A DNA stretch of 64,000 bases from Pseudohalioglobus sediminis (GTDB taxonomy: Bacteria; Pseudomonadota; Gammaproteobacteria; Pseudomonadales; Halieaceae), in the NCBI RefSeq assembly GCF_008370495.1, contig NZ_VTUX01000007.1, positions 248,001-312,000 on the forward strand, in the 5' to 3' direction. Position 1 is the first letter of the stretch. Each line of letters begins with the position of its first letter. The position numbers and the translations under genes were made by a program. Below, piece after piece: positions 17,711-26,816 of the stretch. Under the pieces are notes generated by a model. The model saw only the letters and a list, made by a program, of their open reading frames with translations. It did no database searches and was not told where the DNA came from.

Positions 17711-18334
17711 ATGGACATCATCGACGCCCCTGTAGGCCGCCGGGAAAAACGCAAGCAGGAGATTCGCGCACGTATCGAGGACGCCGCCTACCGGCTGTTC
17801 CAGCGCTACGGGATCGAGGAAACCAGCATCGAGCAGATCTGCCAGGAAGCAGACGTGGCGCGGCGCACTTTTTACGGCCACTTTCCCAACAAACACGCCC
17901 TGCTCGGCGGGCTGGGCATGAGCCGCCTGTACAACCGCGCCGAGCCCATGCTGCATGAACTCATGACCACCCAGCGCTCCACTCGCGGGCGCCTGCAGGC
18001 GATGATCGACTATATCGAGGCCGGCTTTGCCGGCATGAACGGGATCGACCGCCAACTCATCCTCGTAGGGCCCACCGCGTTTGCGGAAGACCAGGAGCGG
18101 CAGCGAGAGATCGGCAGCTCAGCGATGGCCCACTTCACCCAGTTGATCCGCTCCGGCGTCGAACTGGGCGACGTGAACCCGGAATTCTCTCCGGAAATGC
18201 TTGCCACCACCGTGGTCGGCACGCTGAATACCCTGACCATCAACTGGTGCCTCGACGATGACTACCCCGTATTTGCCAAACTCGAGGAAGCACGCAGGCT
18301 GTTTGAAACGCTGATCTGCAAAGACAACGCATAG
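17711..18334 (+). CDS. TetR-family transcriptional regulator
   Basis: Repressor of 207 residues. The N-terminal helix-turn-helix is clear: ARIEDAAYRLFQRYG, then TSIEQICQEADVARRTFYGHF, the most conserved TetR segment. The C-terminal ligand domain is not assignable. I chose the ATG at 17711; an in-frame ATG at 17687 would add eight residues, and neither has a strong ribosome-binding site. It sits between two outward-facing catabolic units and probably represses one or both, with a pathway intermediate or CoA ester as inducer. Confidence 0.9.
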   Translation: MDIIDAPVGRREKRKQEIRARIEDAAYRLFQRYGIEETSIEQICQEADVARRTFYGHFPNKHALLGGLGMSRLYNRAEPMLHELMTTQRSTRGRLQAMIDYIEAGFAGMNGIDRQLILVGPTAFAEDQERQREIGSSAMAHFTQLIRSGVELGDVNPEFSPEMLATTVVGTLNTLTINWCLDDDYPVFAKLEEARRLFETLICKDNA

Positions 18335-18406
18335 GTCCGCAGACATCATTGTCCGCGGCTCCCCCCGCGTGCATGCTGCCGAATTCAGCTACCCGGAGCA
18401 ACACCA

Positions 18407-19561
18407 ATGGGACCACTCGCAGGCCTCACCATTATAGAAATAGCCGGCATCGGCCCCGGCCCCTTCGCCGCGATGTCACTGGCGGATATGGGCGCCAATG
18501 TCATTCGCGTCGAGCGGCCCGGCGGCGGCTTGTTCGCCGCACAACAGGATACCCGGCTGGACCTGCTTAACCGCAACAAGCGCTGCATCGCGGTAGACCT
18601 GAAAACCGAAGCCGGCGTCGACACCGTCTTAACCATGGTGGAACAGGCCGATGCGTTGCTGGAGGGCAACCGGCCCGGCGTCATGGAGCGACTGGGGCTC
18701 GGCCCCGACACCTGCCTGCAACGCAATCCGAAACTGGTGTACGGTCGCATGACCGGCTGGGGGCAGCAGGGCCCGCTGGCACACGAGGTGGGGCATGACC
18801 TCAACTACGTTGCGCTCACCGGCGCCCTGCACGCCATGGGCCGCGCGGGTGAGAAACCGGCGATTCCCCTTAACCTGGTTGGCGATTTTGGCGGCGGCGG
18901 ACTGATGCTGGCCTACGGTATCGTCTGCGCCTTGCTGGAAGCAAAAAACTCAGGGCGCGGGCAGGTTGTGGACGCGGCCATGATCGACGGCGCCGCGACA
19001 CTCATGACCAGCGTCTACGCCGCCAACCAGGTCGGCTTCTGGAGCGATGAACGCGGCACCAATGTGCTGGACTCCGGTGCGCACTTCTACGAGGTCTATG
19101 AAACGGCCGACGCCAGGTATATCAGCATCGCCTCTGTCGAACCCCAGTTCTACGCCGCCCTGCTGGCGGCACTGGGGGAGGACATCGAAGGCATGGAAAA
19201 CCAGTGGGATATGGCCAACTGGGCCAGCTTCAAGGAGCGACTGGCGGGCGTATTCAAGAACAAGACACGGGATGAGTGGGACGCGCACTTTGCCGATGCT
19301 GACATTTGTTATGCCCCGGTGCTGTCGATGGCGGAAGTCCGCCACCATCCGCACCACCAGGCCCGCGGCACCTTTGTCGATGATGGCGAGGTCTGGCAAC
19401 CAGCCCCGGCGCCGCGCTTCAGCCGCACTCCCGGTGCCGTCAGCAGACCACCGGCAGAGATTGGCGCGCATTCGCGCGAGATACTCGCCGAGTTCGGCGT
19501 TGATGACCAACGCATCGACGCACTGCTGGATTCAGGCGCAGTAAAACAGGCCGACAACTGA
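18407..19561 (+). CDS. CoA-transferase family III protein, alpha-methylacyl-CoA racemase-like
   Basis: CaiB/BaiF-fold enzyme of 384 residues. Segments match alpha-methylacyl-CoA racemase better than formyl-CoA transferase: GHDLNY near residue 129 (catalytic His-Asp region), ALTGALHAMGR, and VGDFGGGG near residue 158 with the catalytic Asp. Such racemases invert the 2-methyl centre of branched acyl-CoAs so that beta-oxidation can proceed, as in sterol side chains and isoprenoids. It follows tetR by 72 bases and leads a unit with a cupin and a P450. Confidence 0.85.
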   Translation: MGPLAGLTIIEIAGIGPGPFAAMSLADMGANVIRVERPGGGLFAAQQDTRLDLLNRNKRCIAVDLKTEAGVDTVLTMVEQADALLEGNRPGVMERLGLGPDTCLQRNPKLVYGRMTGWGQQGPLAHEVGHDLNYVALTGALHAMGRAGEKPAIPLNLVGDFGGGGLMLAYGIVCALLEAKNSGRGQVVDAAMIDGAATLMTSVYAANQVGFWSDERGTNVLDSGAHFYEVYETADARYISIASVEPQFYAALLAALGEDIEGMENQWDMANWASFKERLAGVFKNKTRDEWDAHFADADICYAPVLSMAEVRHHPHHQARGTFVDDGEVWQPAPAPRFSRTPGAVSRPPAEIGAHSREILAEFGVDDQRIDALLDSGAVKQADN

Positions 19562-19584
19562 ACGAAACACCCAGGAGAGAACCA

Positions 19585-20031
19585 ATGTACACACCGGAAG
19601 CGATTCATTTTGGTGCCGACGACCTGCCCTTTGTCGACATCGGCGATGGCAGCATGCTGAAAGTACTGCAGGTAAAGCGAGGCGAGGGCCTGTGGATTAT
19701 CGAAAACATTTTCAAGGCGGGCTATGAGGTGGAGAAACACAAACACACCGGACCGGTGTGGGGTTACACCACCTCTGGCGCCTGGAAATACAAGGAGTAT
19801 GACTACGTCAATCGCGCCGGGTCTTTTCTCTACGAGCCCGCAGGATCCGTGCACACGCTGCAGTGCATCGAGGACGACACCCGCGTCTGGTTCCACATGC
19901 ATGGCAGCAACATCAACCTGGACGCGGACGACAACATCACCTCGGTGGTAGACGGCGAGCTGACACTGGAATTCTACTATGCCATGTGCGAAGCCCAGGG
20001 CCTGCCGCGGCCCAGGGTGCTGGTGGAATAA
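19585..20031 (+). CDS. Cupin-domain protein, dihydroxyacetophenone-dioxygenase-like
   Basis: Small single-domain cupin, 148 residues. Metal-ligand residues are probably those of EKHKHTGPVWGY and the His of AGSVHTLQ, followed by FHMHGSN. The pattern resembles 2,4'-dihydroxyacetophenone dioxygenase and related cupin oxygenases that cleave carbon-carbon bonds with iron. A strong AGGAGAG ribosome-binding site precedes the ATG. It lies 23 bases after the racemase-like gene and 2 bases before the P450, hence co-transcribed. True substrate unknown. Confidence 0.8.
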   Translation: MYTPEAIHFGADDLPFVDIGDGSMLKVLQVKRGEGLWIIENIFKAGYEVEKHKHTGPVWGYTTSGAWKYKEYDYVNRAGSFLYEPAGSVHTLQCIEDDTRVWFHMHGSNINLDADDNITSVVDGELTLEFYYAMCEAQGLPRPRVLVE

Positions 20032-20033
20032 CC

Positions 20034-21233
20034 GTGGCCATCGATATCTACAACCCGGACAACTACACCGCAGGCATACCCCACGAACAGTTTGCCTGGC
20101 TGCGGGACAACGCGCCGGTGTACTGGCACCAGCACCCCCAGGGCGGTGGTTACTGGGTAGTGAGCCGCCACGCCGACGTGGTCACGGTATCGCGGGATTT
20201 CCGCACCTACTCCGCGGAACAGGGCTTCGTGCTGGTGGATGATCTCCCCGATGACATCCTGTCCATGGCCCGCAACCAGTTGCTGGGTATGGACCCGCCG
20301 CGGCACGCCCCGCTGCGACGCGCGGTCATCACCCGCTTTACATCGAGCAGACTGCAGCAACTGGAGCCCGGCATTCGCGCTATCGCCCGCGATATCATGG
20401 CGCGCGCGCGCGACCTGGGTGAGGTCAACTTTGTCGAGGACCTGGCCGGCGACCTGCCCACCGCCGTGATCTGCTCGCTACTGGATATTCCCAGGGACAT
20501 GTGGGCGCAGATCCGGCGCTGGTCAGACCTGCAGACATCCGCCTCCGACCCCGACCTCGGCGGCACCCCGGACGAGGTCAACCAGGCCAGCGTGGAAATG
20601 GGCACCTACGGCTTTGAACTCGCCTGCGAGCGCAAGGACCGGGGCGGTGAGGACCTGATCTCCCTGCTGATCAACCAGGAGGTGGACGGGCAGAAGGTGA
20701 CGGAAGCCGAGTTTGCCTCCCTGTTCATACAGATCACCGTGGCCGGCAACGAAACCACCCGCGGCCTGATCAGCAGCGGCCTGTACCAGCTGGCCAGTCG
20801 GCCGCAGCTCTACCGCGAGCTCGAAAGCCACCGCGGGTTGATCCCCTCTGCCGTGGAAGAGATGTTGCGCTGGACCTGCCCACTACACTATTTCCGCCGC
20901 ACTGCGACGGCGGACGCGGAACTTGCCGGGCAGGCAATCAAGGCGGGCGACAAAGTGGTCATGCTATACAGCTCCGCCAACTTTGATGAACGCGTATTCG
21001 ACAAGCCCATGACCTTCGATATCCACCGCGACCCCAATCCGCACCTGGCGTTCGGCCACGGCATTCACCTGTGCCTGGGCGCCAACCTGGCACGCCTGGA
21101 GGCGCGGATATTCCTGGAGGAGTTCTTCGAACAGTTCAGTGGGCTGGAACTGACCGCCGAGCCCACGTTCATTCGTTCGAACCTGGTCCACGGTTTCAAG
21201 GACATGCCGGCGAGATTACTACCGCGAGACTGA
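20034..21233 (+). CDS. Cytochrome P450
   Basis: Soluble heme monooxygenase of 399 residues. The I-helix motif is AGNETT, the K-helix ExxR is in EEMLR, and the heme-binding loop is FGHGIHLCLG with the ligand Cys at residue 347. Segments such as MDPPRHAPLRR and FRRTATADAEL resemble CYP125/CYP124/CYP142-type enzymes that hydroxylate terminal methyls of sterol or isoprenoid chains. I chose the GTG at 20034, 2 bases after the cupin stop, because the protein then begins with the usual AIDIYNPDNY. No ferredoxin gene is adjacent. Confidence 0.92.
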   Translation: MAIDIYNPDNYTAGIPHEQFAWLRDNAPVYWHQHPQGGGYWVVSRHADVVTVSRDFRTYSAEQGFVLVDDLPDDILSMARNQLLGMDPPRHAPLRRAVITRFTSSRLQQLEPGIRAIARDIMARARDLGEVNFVEDLAGDLPTAVICSLLDIPRDMWAQIRRWSDLQTSASDPDLGGTPDEVNQASVEMGTYGFELACERKDRGGEDLISLLINQEVDGQKVTEAEFASLFIQITVAGNETTRGLISSGLYQLASRPQLYRELESHRGLIPSAVEEMLRWTCPLHYFRRTATADAELAGQAIKAGDKVVMLYSSANFDERVFDKPMTFDIHRDPNPHLAFGHGIHLCLGANLARLEARIFLEEFFEQFSGLELTAEPTFIRSNLVHGFKDMPARLLPRD

Positions 21234-21239
21234 AGCCGG

Positions 21240-22145
21240 TTACTGACTGGCGCCCCAGCGCGCACTGAAGCCGCGGGTATCCACGTGCACGAAACCGCCG
21301 TGACGGGCGTTTTTACGATAGCGCCCCACGCCGCCGTGCAGCCGCTGTTCACCGGAACCGGCCATGTACGCTTCGGCAATGCCGGCAAGCAGTTCCACGT
21401 CGGCCTTGTCGCGGCGCCCATCCCGGTTCAGGTCATCCATTCTGCCGTCGCCATCGGCGTCCACGAACAGGTCCATGGCATCACCGTAGACGTGGCGGCT
21501 ATTGGCGACGTTGCCGATCTTGCGGTTATACCAGGGCGTGCGGTAGGCGCTGATCACCCCGAATGTCTCCACGGCGTAGCCCCGCTCCCGCACCGCGCCC
21601 AGCAGGCCCTCCAGCAACACCAGCAGTGATTCCCGCAGTGCCAGGTACTTGGGGTAACCGCTGCGCTGCTTGCACAGGAACTGACGCAGTTGAAAATGCG
21701 GCGTCAGCTGCAGGTCAAGCATGTCCTCGGTGACCTCGATAAACCCGGCCGGCGGGCTGTAAAACTGCGGCAGGCGCGGGTTTCCCGGAGGTGCCGGCCC
21801 CATGCGATAGCCGTTGAGGCGCCCGTCCACGACCGCAGTGGCCGGGACGGTGACCAACAGGTTGATGTGCATTTCCCCGGCTCCGCCGCTCACCCGCAGG
21901 GGATACAGGCCCGGCTCGGCGGGCACCTGCAGCAGCCACCCTCCTGCCTCGCGCACACCGGCTGGCGCGCCCGCCATACTGAGTTCGAGACCGCTCTCCA
22001 TGCCGAGGTGCACACGTTCCCCGGGGCTCGCCACCAGCACGGCCGGGCTGAAATCCACGGCCAGGCCCCGCATCTGCACCACCGGCACTTCCGCTCGTGC
22101 CTGTGTACAGCAACAAATCATTATCATGCAGATGACAAAACGCAT
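21240..22145 (-). CDS. M15-type peptidoglycan peptidase with calcium-loop motifs
   Basis: Exported D-Ala-D-Ala-carboxypeptidase-like M15 protein, 301 residues. A signal peptide ends near TQARA. The C-terminal zinc peptidase shows SRHVYGDAMD (SxHxxGxAxD) and GGFVHVD. Directly after the first motif sit two EF-hand-like acidic loops, DADGDGRMDD and DLNRDGRRDKAD. The middle of the protein, around FYSPPAGFIEV, has no assigned role. The ATG at 22145 follows GAGGGTGA and lies 1 base after the L,D-transpeptidase stop, so the pair probably remodels peptidoglycan together. Confidence 0.85.
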   Translation of the reverse strand: MRFVICMIMICCCTQARAEVPVVQMRGLAVDFSPAVLVASPGERVHLGMESGLELSMAGAPAGVREAGGWLLQVPAEPGLYPLRVSGGAGEMHINLLVTVPATAVVDGRLNGYRMGPAPPGNPRLPQFYSPPAGFIEVTEDMLDLQLTPHFQLRQFLCKQRSGYPKYLALRESLLVLLEGLLGAVRERGYAVETFGVISAYRTPWYNRKIGNVANSRHVYGDAMDLFVDADGDGRMDDLNRDGRRDKADVELLAGIAEAYMAGSGEQRLHGGVGRYRKNARHGGFVHVDTRGFSARWGASQ

Positions 22146-22146
22146 T

Positions 22147-23778
22147 TCACCCTCTCCCGGGCGGCGCATTGAGCGCGGCCAGCGCGGCCGCATCCTTGCC
22201 GTACACATCAGCGTGAAACTGTAACTTGTCGCCACGGGTGGGGCTGGTGGTCCAGTACATCAACATGACATCCACTTCGCGCTGCAGATAGACACGATAC
22301 TGCTGCTCGCGGCTGTCCACCAGCGCGTTGATCTGCTCCAGTGACCAGTTGTCCGGATCGTTGAGCAGCACCTCGGCGAAAGCAAACGGGTTCTGGACCC
22401 GCACACACCCCGAGCTGAAAGCTCTCGAGCTGCGTGAAAACAGTGCTTTCGCCGGGGTGTCGTGAAGATAGATCGCGTGCCGGTTGGGGAAGATAAACTT
22501 GACCCTGCCCAGCGCGTTGTTTGCCCAGGGTTGCTGCACCACCCTGAACGGGAAGTTATCCGGGCTGTAGGCCGACCAGTCCAGGTCACGTGGGTCGACC
22601 TGCCTGCCGCTGCGGTCGTAAAGGTGGTAACGATTATCGATTGCGTACTGCGGATTGGCCCTGAAAGCCGGAAACAGGCTGCGGCGAATAATGCTGCGCG
22701 GCACGGTCCAGATCGGATTGAACTCCAGGTACTTCAGCCGCGCGGTAAAGATCGGGGTCTGGTGCTCGATGGTGCCGGTCATAACCGGGGTCTCCCACAA
22801 CAACTCACCGTCACGCAGGTAATACAGTTCAAAGCCGGCAATATTGACGATAATGGCGTCCTCGGCGGTTTCACGCGAAATCCAGCGCAACCTGTCCATA
22901 TTGACGCGCAGGGAATCGACACGCTGGTCCCAGGTCATGTTGAGGAAAGCGTAACTCTGCCTGCCAATAATTCCGTCCACGTCGATACCGTGATCACGCT
23001 GGAAGCGCCTCACCGCGGACTCCAGCGCGTCATCGTAAACCGTCGATCCGGCAGGAGCTTCAGCGGAAAGGTATCCGAGCCGGGCAAGACGCTGGCGCAG
23101 CGGGACCACATTGGCATGGCTCTGGCCGGGCTTCAGCACCACATCATCGGCCACCGCCACAAAGGTCTCTGCAGCAGCCAGTTCACGAAAGTAGGCGAGC
23201 GCTGCCTTCATCTGCAGATAGAAGTTCTGCCCGGGCCTGGCGCGCTCCACGAGATCAAAAACGCTGCCTGTAGCGATCGCCGTGCGCAGACTTTCCGACA
23301 CCCGCCCCGGCTCAAAGTCGAGGCGGTCATAGTTAAAGGCGGGATCCAGCTGCTTCGGATCGACCTTGCCCTGCAGAAGGTGGCGGATGAACAGAATCAG
23401 GCCGTCGCTCAGCAACACATCAAAGCGCGCCCGCAAGCGGTCGCGATTTTCCCAGGCTTCATACTGCCGCTGCCACAGCGTCTGCAGGGTCGGGTAATGG
23501 TAGTCCGCAGGGTTGAGTCCATCGGCAGCAGCGGCGCCGAGCAGGTCCAGTATGCCTCTCACCTGCTCCCGATCCTGCCAGGCCGGCTGGTAGTCATTCC
23601 CGGCATAGAAATCGGCGATGATCTCGGGTTGGTTTACCACCCCGCCGGCGGGCAACTGCCCGGCGCCATCCATCAACAGGTGCTCGGTTACCTGCATCAA
23701 TTCCTGTTGCAGGTCTGCCCTCGCCGCAATCGGCAGTAGCAGTGGCAGCAGTGTCGCGAAAATTACAAGCTGTCGCAT
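22147..23778 (-). CDS. L,D-transpeptidase of the YcbB/LdtD type
   Basis: Periplasmic enzyme forming 3-3 peptidoglycan cross-links, 543 residues. A hydrophobic signal ends near AARA. Order: N-terminal scaffold, a peptidoglycan-binding domain around LRQRLARLGYL to GIIGRQSY, then the YkuD catalytic domain with HDTPAKALFSR and the active-site motif SSGCVRV (Cys near residue 458). The start at 23778 gives a clean signal peptide; upstream in-frame codons look untranslated. It leads a two-gene operon with the M15 peptidase and is divergent from ilvE. Confidence 0.92.
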   Translation of the reverse strand: MRQLVIFATLLPLLLPIAARADLQQELMQVTEHLLMDGAGQLPAGGVVNQPEIIADFYAGNDYQPAWQDREQVRGILDLLGAAAADGLNPADYHYPTLQTLWQRQYEAWENRDRLRARFDVLLSDGLILFIRHLLQGKVDPKQLDPAFNYDRLDFEPGRVSESLRTAIATGSVFDLVERARPGQNFYLQMKAALAYFRELAAAETFVAVADDVVLKPGQSHANVVPLRQRLARLGYLSAEAPAGSTVYDDALESAVRRFQRDHGIDVDGIIGRQSYAFLNMTWDQRVDSLRVNMDRLRWISRETAEDAIIVNIAGFELYYLRDGELLWETPVMTGTIEHQTPIFTARLKYLEFNPIWTVPRSIIRRSLFPAFRANPQYAIDNRYHLYDRSGRQVDPRDLDWSAYSPDNFPFRVVQQPWANNALGRVKFIFPNRHAIYLHDTPAKALFSRSSRAFSSGCVRVQNPFAFAEVLLNDPDNWSLEQINALVDSREQQYRVYLQREVDVMLMYWTTSPTRGDKLQFHADVYGKDAAALAALNAPPGRG

Positions 23779-23927
23779 GGGCGATGCCGGATAGCCAGAG
23801 TTGCCACGCAGGTTATCTGCTGTCGGGGGCTGTGACAAATTTCCAGATTTTGTCTGCTCCCGGCATCCCGCTGGCGGACATCTCAGGTTATGATTACGGG
23901 TTTCCCACAGCATAATCGAGAAAAATC

Positions 23928-24923
23928 ATGGCGGCTTTCGGCACACAATTCACCACGGAAATGGTTATCAGTCGATTCGGGGATGGGCAGTGGTCCAATC
24001 TCGAGGTGGTGCCGGTGCAACCGTTCTCGATGCACCCGGCAACCCATGTGCTGCACTACGCCAGCGAGTGCTTCGAAGGCCTGAAGGCCTATCGCACTGC
24101 AGCGGGCGGCATACATCTGTTCCGACCCGACCGGCACGTGGCTCGCATGCTCAACAGCGCTGCGCAGCTGCTGCTGCCCGCGCCTGATGAAGCGGCGCTG
24201 AAACGCTCACTGCAAATGGCCGTCAGTGCCGTGGCCGATGAGATTCCCGCCTATCCGGGGGCGTTGTACCTGCGCCCCACACTGCTGGGCACGGAAGAAG
24301 ACATCGGCGCCGCTGCGCGCCCGACCAGCAAGGCGCTCTACTATGTACTGACATCGCCGGTGGGCGATTATTTCAGCGGCGGCCTGCAGCCCCTGCGGGT
24401 GAAAGTGGACGACCAGGCGCAGCGCTCTACCCCCAACTTCGGGGCGGTGAAGACCGGCGGCAACTACGCCGCCGCCATGCGCCAGGTGGTGCAGGCCAAA
24501 CAGGAATTCGGGGCCGACCAGGTCCTGTTCGCCCCCGGAGGGGTGGTGCAGGAGACCGGCGCCGCCAACTTCGTGCTGATCGACGGCAACGAGTTGCTGA
24601 CCAAACCCCTGGATGGCTCCATCCTGCCGGGGGTGACGCGCGACAGTATCCTGCAGCTGGCGCGCGACGCCGGGCTGACGATCTGTGAGCGCGATTTCAG
24701 CGTCGAGGAACTGCTCGAGCGCGCACCCGGCGCGGAAGCCGCCCTGACCGGCACCGCGGCCGTGCTCACGCCGGTGGGCGAGCTGGTTTACCAGGGCAGC
24801 ACCATTAAAGTCGGTGACGGACAGATGGGGCCCTGGTCCGAGCGTTTGCGCGAGCAGCTGTGTGCAATCCAGAGTGGCGCCGCAGAAGACCCACACGGCT
24901 GGCGCGTGCCGCTGGAGACTTAA
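23928..24923 (+). CDS. ilvE: Branched-chain amino acid aminotransferase
   Basis: Class IV PLP-dependent transaminase for Leu, Ile and Val, 331 residues. The active-site lysine is in AVKTGGNYAA, with ECFEGLKAYR near the N-terminus and EGSNFV-like QETGAANFV, DGSILPGVTR later. The sequence resembles the BCAT2-like subgroup rather than E. coli IlvE. It is followed after 1 base by the quinone oxidoreductase gene, so the two are co-transcribed. Cytoplasmic. Confidence 0.93.
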   Translation: MAAFGTQFTTEMVISRFGDGQWSNLEVVPVQPFSMHPATHVLHYASECFEGLKAYRTAAGGIHLFRPDRHVARMLNSAAQLLLPAPDEAALKRSLQMAVSAVADEIPAYPGALYLRPTLLGTEEDIGAAARPTSKALYYVLTSPVGDYFSGGLQPLRVKVDDQAQRSTPNFGAVKTGGNYAAAMRQVVQAKQEFGADQVLFAPGGVVQETGAANFVLIDGNELLTKPLDGSILPGVTRDSILQLARDAGLTICERDFSVEELLERAPGAEAALTGTAAVLTPVGELVYQGSTIKVGDGQMGPWSERLREQLCAIQSGAAEDPHGWRVPLET

Positions 24924-24924
24924 C

Positions 24925-25911
24925 ATGAGCTTGCCACAGCGGCGTTACGTCGCGATCAACGCCGAAGACCAAAGTCTGTCCATTGCCCGGGACGACTGCC
25001 CGGCTCCGGGCCCCGGGGAGCTATTGATCAAGGTGGCGGCGGCCGGGCTCAACCGGGCAGACCTGCTGCAGCGACAGGGGCTCTACCCGCCACCCGCTGA
25101 CGCTTCCCCCATTATGGGCCTTGAAGTGGCAGGCACTGTTATCGCCATGGGCGCGGACGTCAGCGGCTGGCAGACAGGTGATGCGGTCTGCGCATTGACT
25201 CATGGCGGCGGCTACGCCGACCACGCGGTGGCGCCAGCCAGCCAGGCGCTGCCGATTTCAGACAGCATTGGCGTGGAACAGGCTGCAGCCCTGCCGGAGG
25301 CCTTGCTGACCATGTGGCATAACGTATTCCAGCGCGCCGGGATGCACGCCGGAGACAAGGTGCTGATTCATGGCGGTGCCAGCGGCATGGGTACCCTGGG
25401 CATTCAAATGGCCAGCGCCCTTGGCGGTGAGGTCTACACCACCGCGGGCACAGCGGACAAGTGCAAGGCCCTCGAGGCACTGGGCGCCACCAGGGCCATT
25501 AACTATCGTGACGAGGACTTCGAGCAGGTCCTATCCGAGATGGGGCTCAGGGATGCGATCGACATCATCCTCGACATGGTCGGCGGCGACTTTATCCAGA
25601 AAAATATCAACGTGGCCGCGCCGGAAGGCCGCATCGTCAACATTGCCTTCATTCGTGGTTTCCAGGCCGAGATCAACTTCGTGCCGCTACTGTTGAAGCG
25701 AATCACCCTGAGCGGCTCCACCCTGCGCGCCCAGAGCTTCGAGCAGAAAGCGGTAATGACCCGGGAAATTCGCGAGCACATCTACCCTCACCTCGAGAGC
25801 GGCGCTATCAAACCGGTGATCGATCGTGTATTTGAACTGGAGGATGTGGAACAGGCGCATGATTACATGCAAAGTGGTGCCCACATGGGCAAGATCCTGC
25901 TGCGGCCCTAG
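24925..25911 (+). CDS. NAD(P)H-quinone oxidoreductase, PIG3/zeta-crystallin family
   Basis: Zinc-independent medium-chain dehydrogenase/reductase, 328 residues. The N-terminal GroES-like part contains AGLNRADLLQRQGLYPPP, typical of PIG3-type quinone reductases. The Rossmann motif GGASGMGTLGIQMA follows, and zinc-binding cysteines are absent. The ATG at 24925 lies right after the ilvE stop with GGAGA upstream; longer in-frame starts would run inside ilvE. Likely reduces quinones or reactive carbonyls with NADPH. Confidence 0.9.
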   Translation: MSLPQRRYVAINAEDQSLSIARDDCPAPGPGELLIKVAAAGLNRADLLQRQGLYPPPADASPIMGLEVAGTVIAMGADVSGWQTGDAVCALTHGGGYADHAVAPASQALPISDSIGVEQAAALPEALLTMWHNVFQRAGMHAGDKVLIHGGASGMGTLGIQMASALGGEVYTTAGTADKCKALEALGATRAINYRDEDFEQVLSEMGLRDAIDIILDMVGGDFIQKNINVAAPEGRIVNIAFIRGFQAEINFVPLLLKRITLSGSTLRAQSFEQKAVMTREIREHIYPHLESGAIKPVIDRVFELEDVEQAHDYMQSGAHMGKILLRP

Positions 25912-25977
25912 GGGCGATGCACCCTGGCTGGCTTGCCCCCCGGGACACCCCGCCAACTTCTCTACCAAGGAACCACT

Positions 25978-26727
25978 ATGCAGACTTTGAACGACCACGT
26001 AGCCCTGGTTACCGGTGCCGCTTCCGGAATTGGCCGTGCCACCGCACTGCGGCTGGCGGACGCCGGGGCAGCTGTGTTTCTCGCCGATATTGACGTCGAT
26101 GGCTTGCAACAGACGGCAGCGAGCCTGCCCACGGGAAGTCGCAGCGAGGTCATGGCACTGGACGTCACCGACTCCGCCGCCTGTGACGCCGTGGTAGAGG
26201 CCTGCGTCAACACTTTCGGCAAGCTGGACATACTCTGCAATATAGCCGGCATTCCGCTGTGCGAGCATATGACCGAGATTACCGACGCGCAGTGGCGTCG
26301 CGCCACCAGCATCAACCTCGACGGCGTATTCTTCATGTGCCGCGCCGCCATGCCCCACCTGCTCAGCAGCAAGGGCAATATTGTCAATATGTCCTCCAGC
26401 GCCGGACTGGTGGGGCAGGCCTACAATTCGGCGTACTGCGCCACCAAGGCGGGCGTGCTGATGTTCTCCAAGGCCCTGGCCATGGAGTACGGCAAACAGG
26501 GCGTGCGGGTGAACGCGGTCTGCCCCGGTTTTGTCAAAACCCCTCTGACCGCGGCATTCAGTATGCCCGAGGGCGCCGATATGGACCTGGTAGGCAAGCT
26601 GATGCCGCTCAGCGAGGGTGCCGAAGCGGAAGAGATCGCCGACGCTGTGGCCTATCTCGCGTCGCCGGCGGCACGTTTCGTCAACGGCATTGCCCTGCCC
26701 ATTGATGGCGCCCAGACTGCAGGCTGA
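25978..26727 (+). CDS. Short-chain dehydrogenase/reductase
   Basis: Classical SDR of 249 residues: cofactor motif TGAASGIG, acidic residue after the second strand (ADIDVDG, favouring NAD), NIAG, Ser in MSSSAG, catalytic YCATK, and the PGFVKTPL segment. AAGGA lies 7 bases before the ATG at 25978. It is 66 bases after the quinone oxidoreductase and on the same strand, so it may share its transcript. Substrate unknown. Confidence 0.9.
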   Translation: MQTLNDHVALVTGAASGIGRATALRLADAGAAVFLADIDVDGLQQTAASLPTGSRSEVMALDVTDSAACDAVVEACVNTFGKLDILCNIAGIPLCEHMTEITDAQWRRATSINLDGVFFMCRAAMPHLLSSKGNIVNMSSSAGLVGQAYNSAYCATKAGVLMFSKALAMEYGKQGVRVNAVCPGFVKTPLTAAFSMPEGADMDLVGKLMPLSEGAEAEEIADAVAYLASPAARFVNGIALPIDGAQTAG

Positions 26728-26816
26728 AGCCCGGGGCTTGCATGCAGGCACCGCAGTGGTGATGATGGTCAGCGTGCCTTTCGCCCATGAACCTTTTGCG
26801 ATCCCGACCTGAGCTG

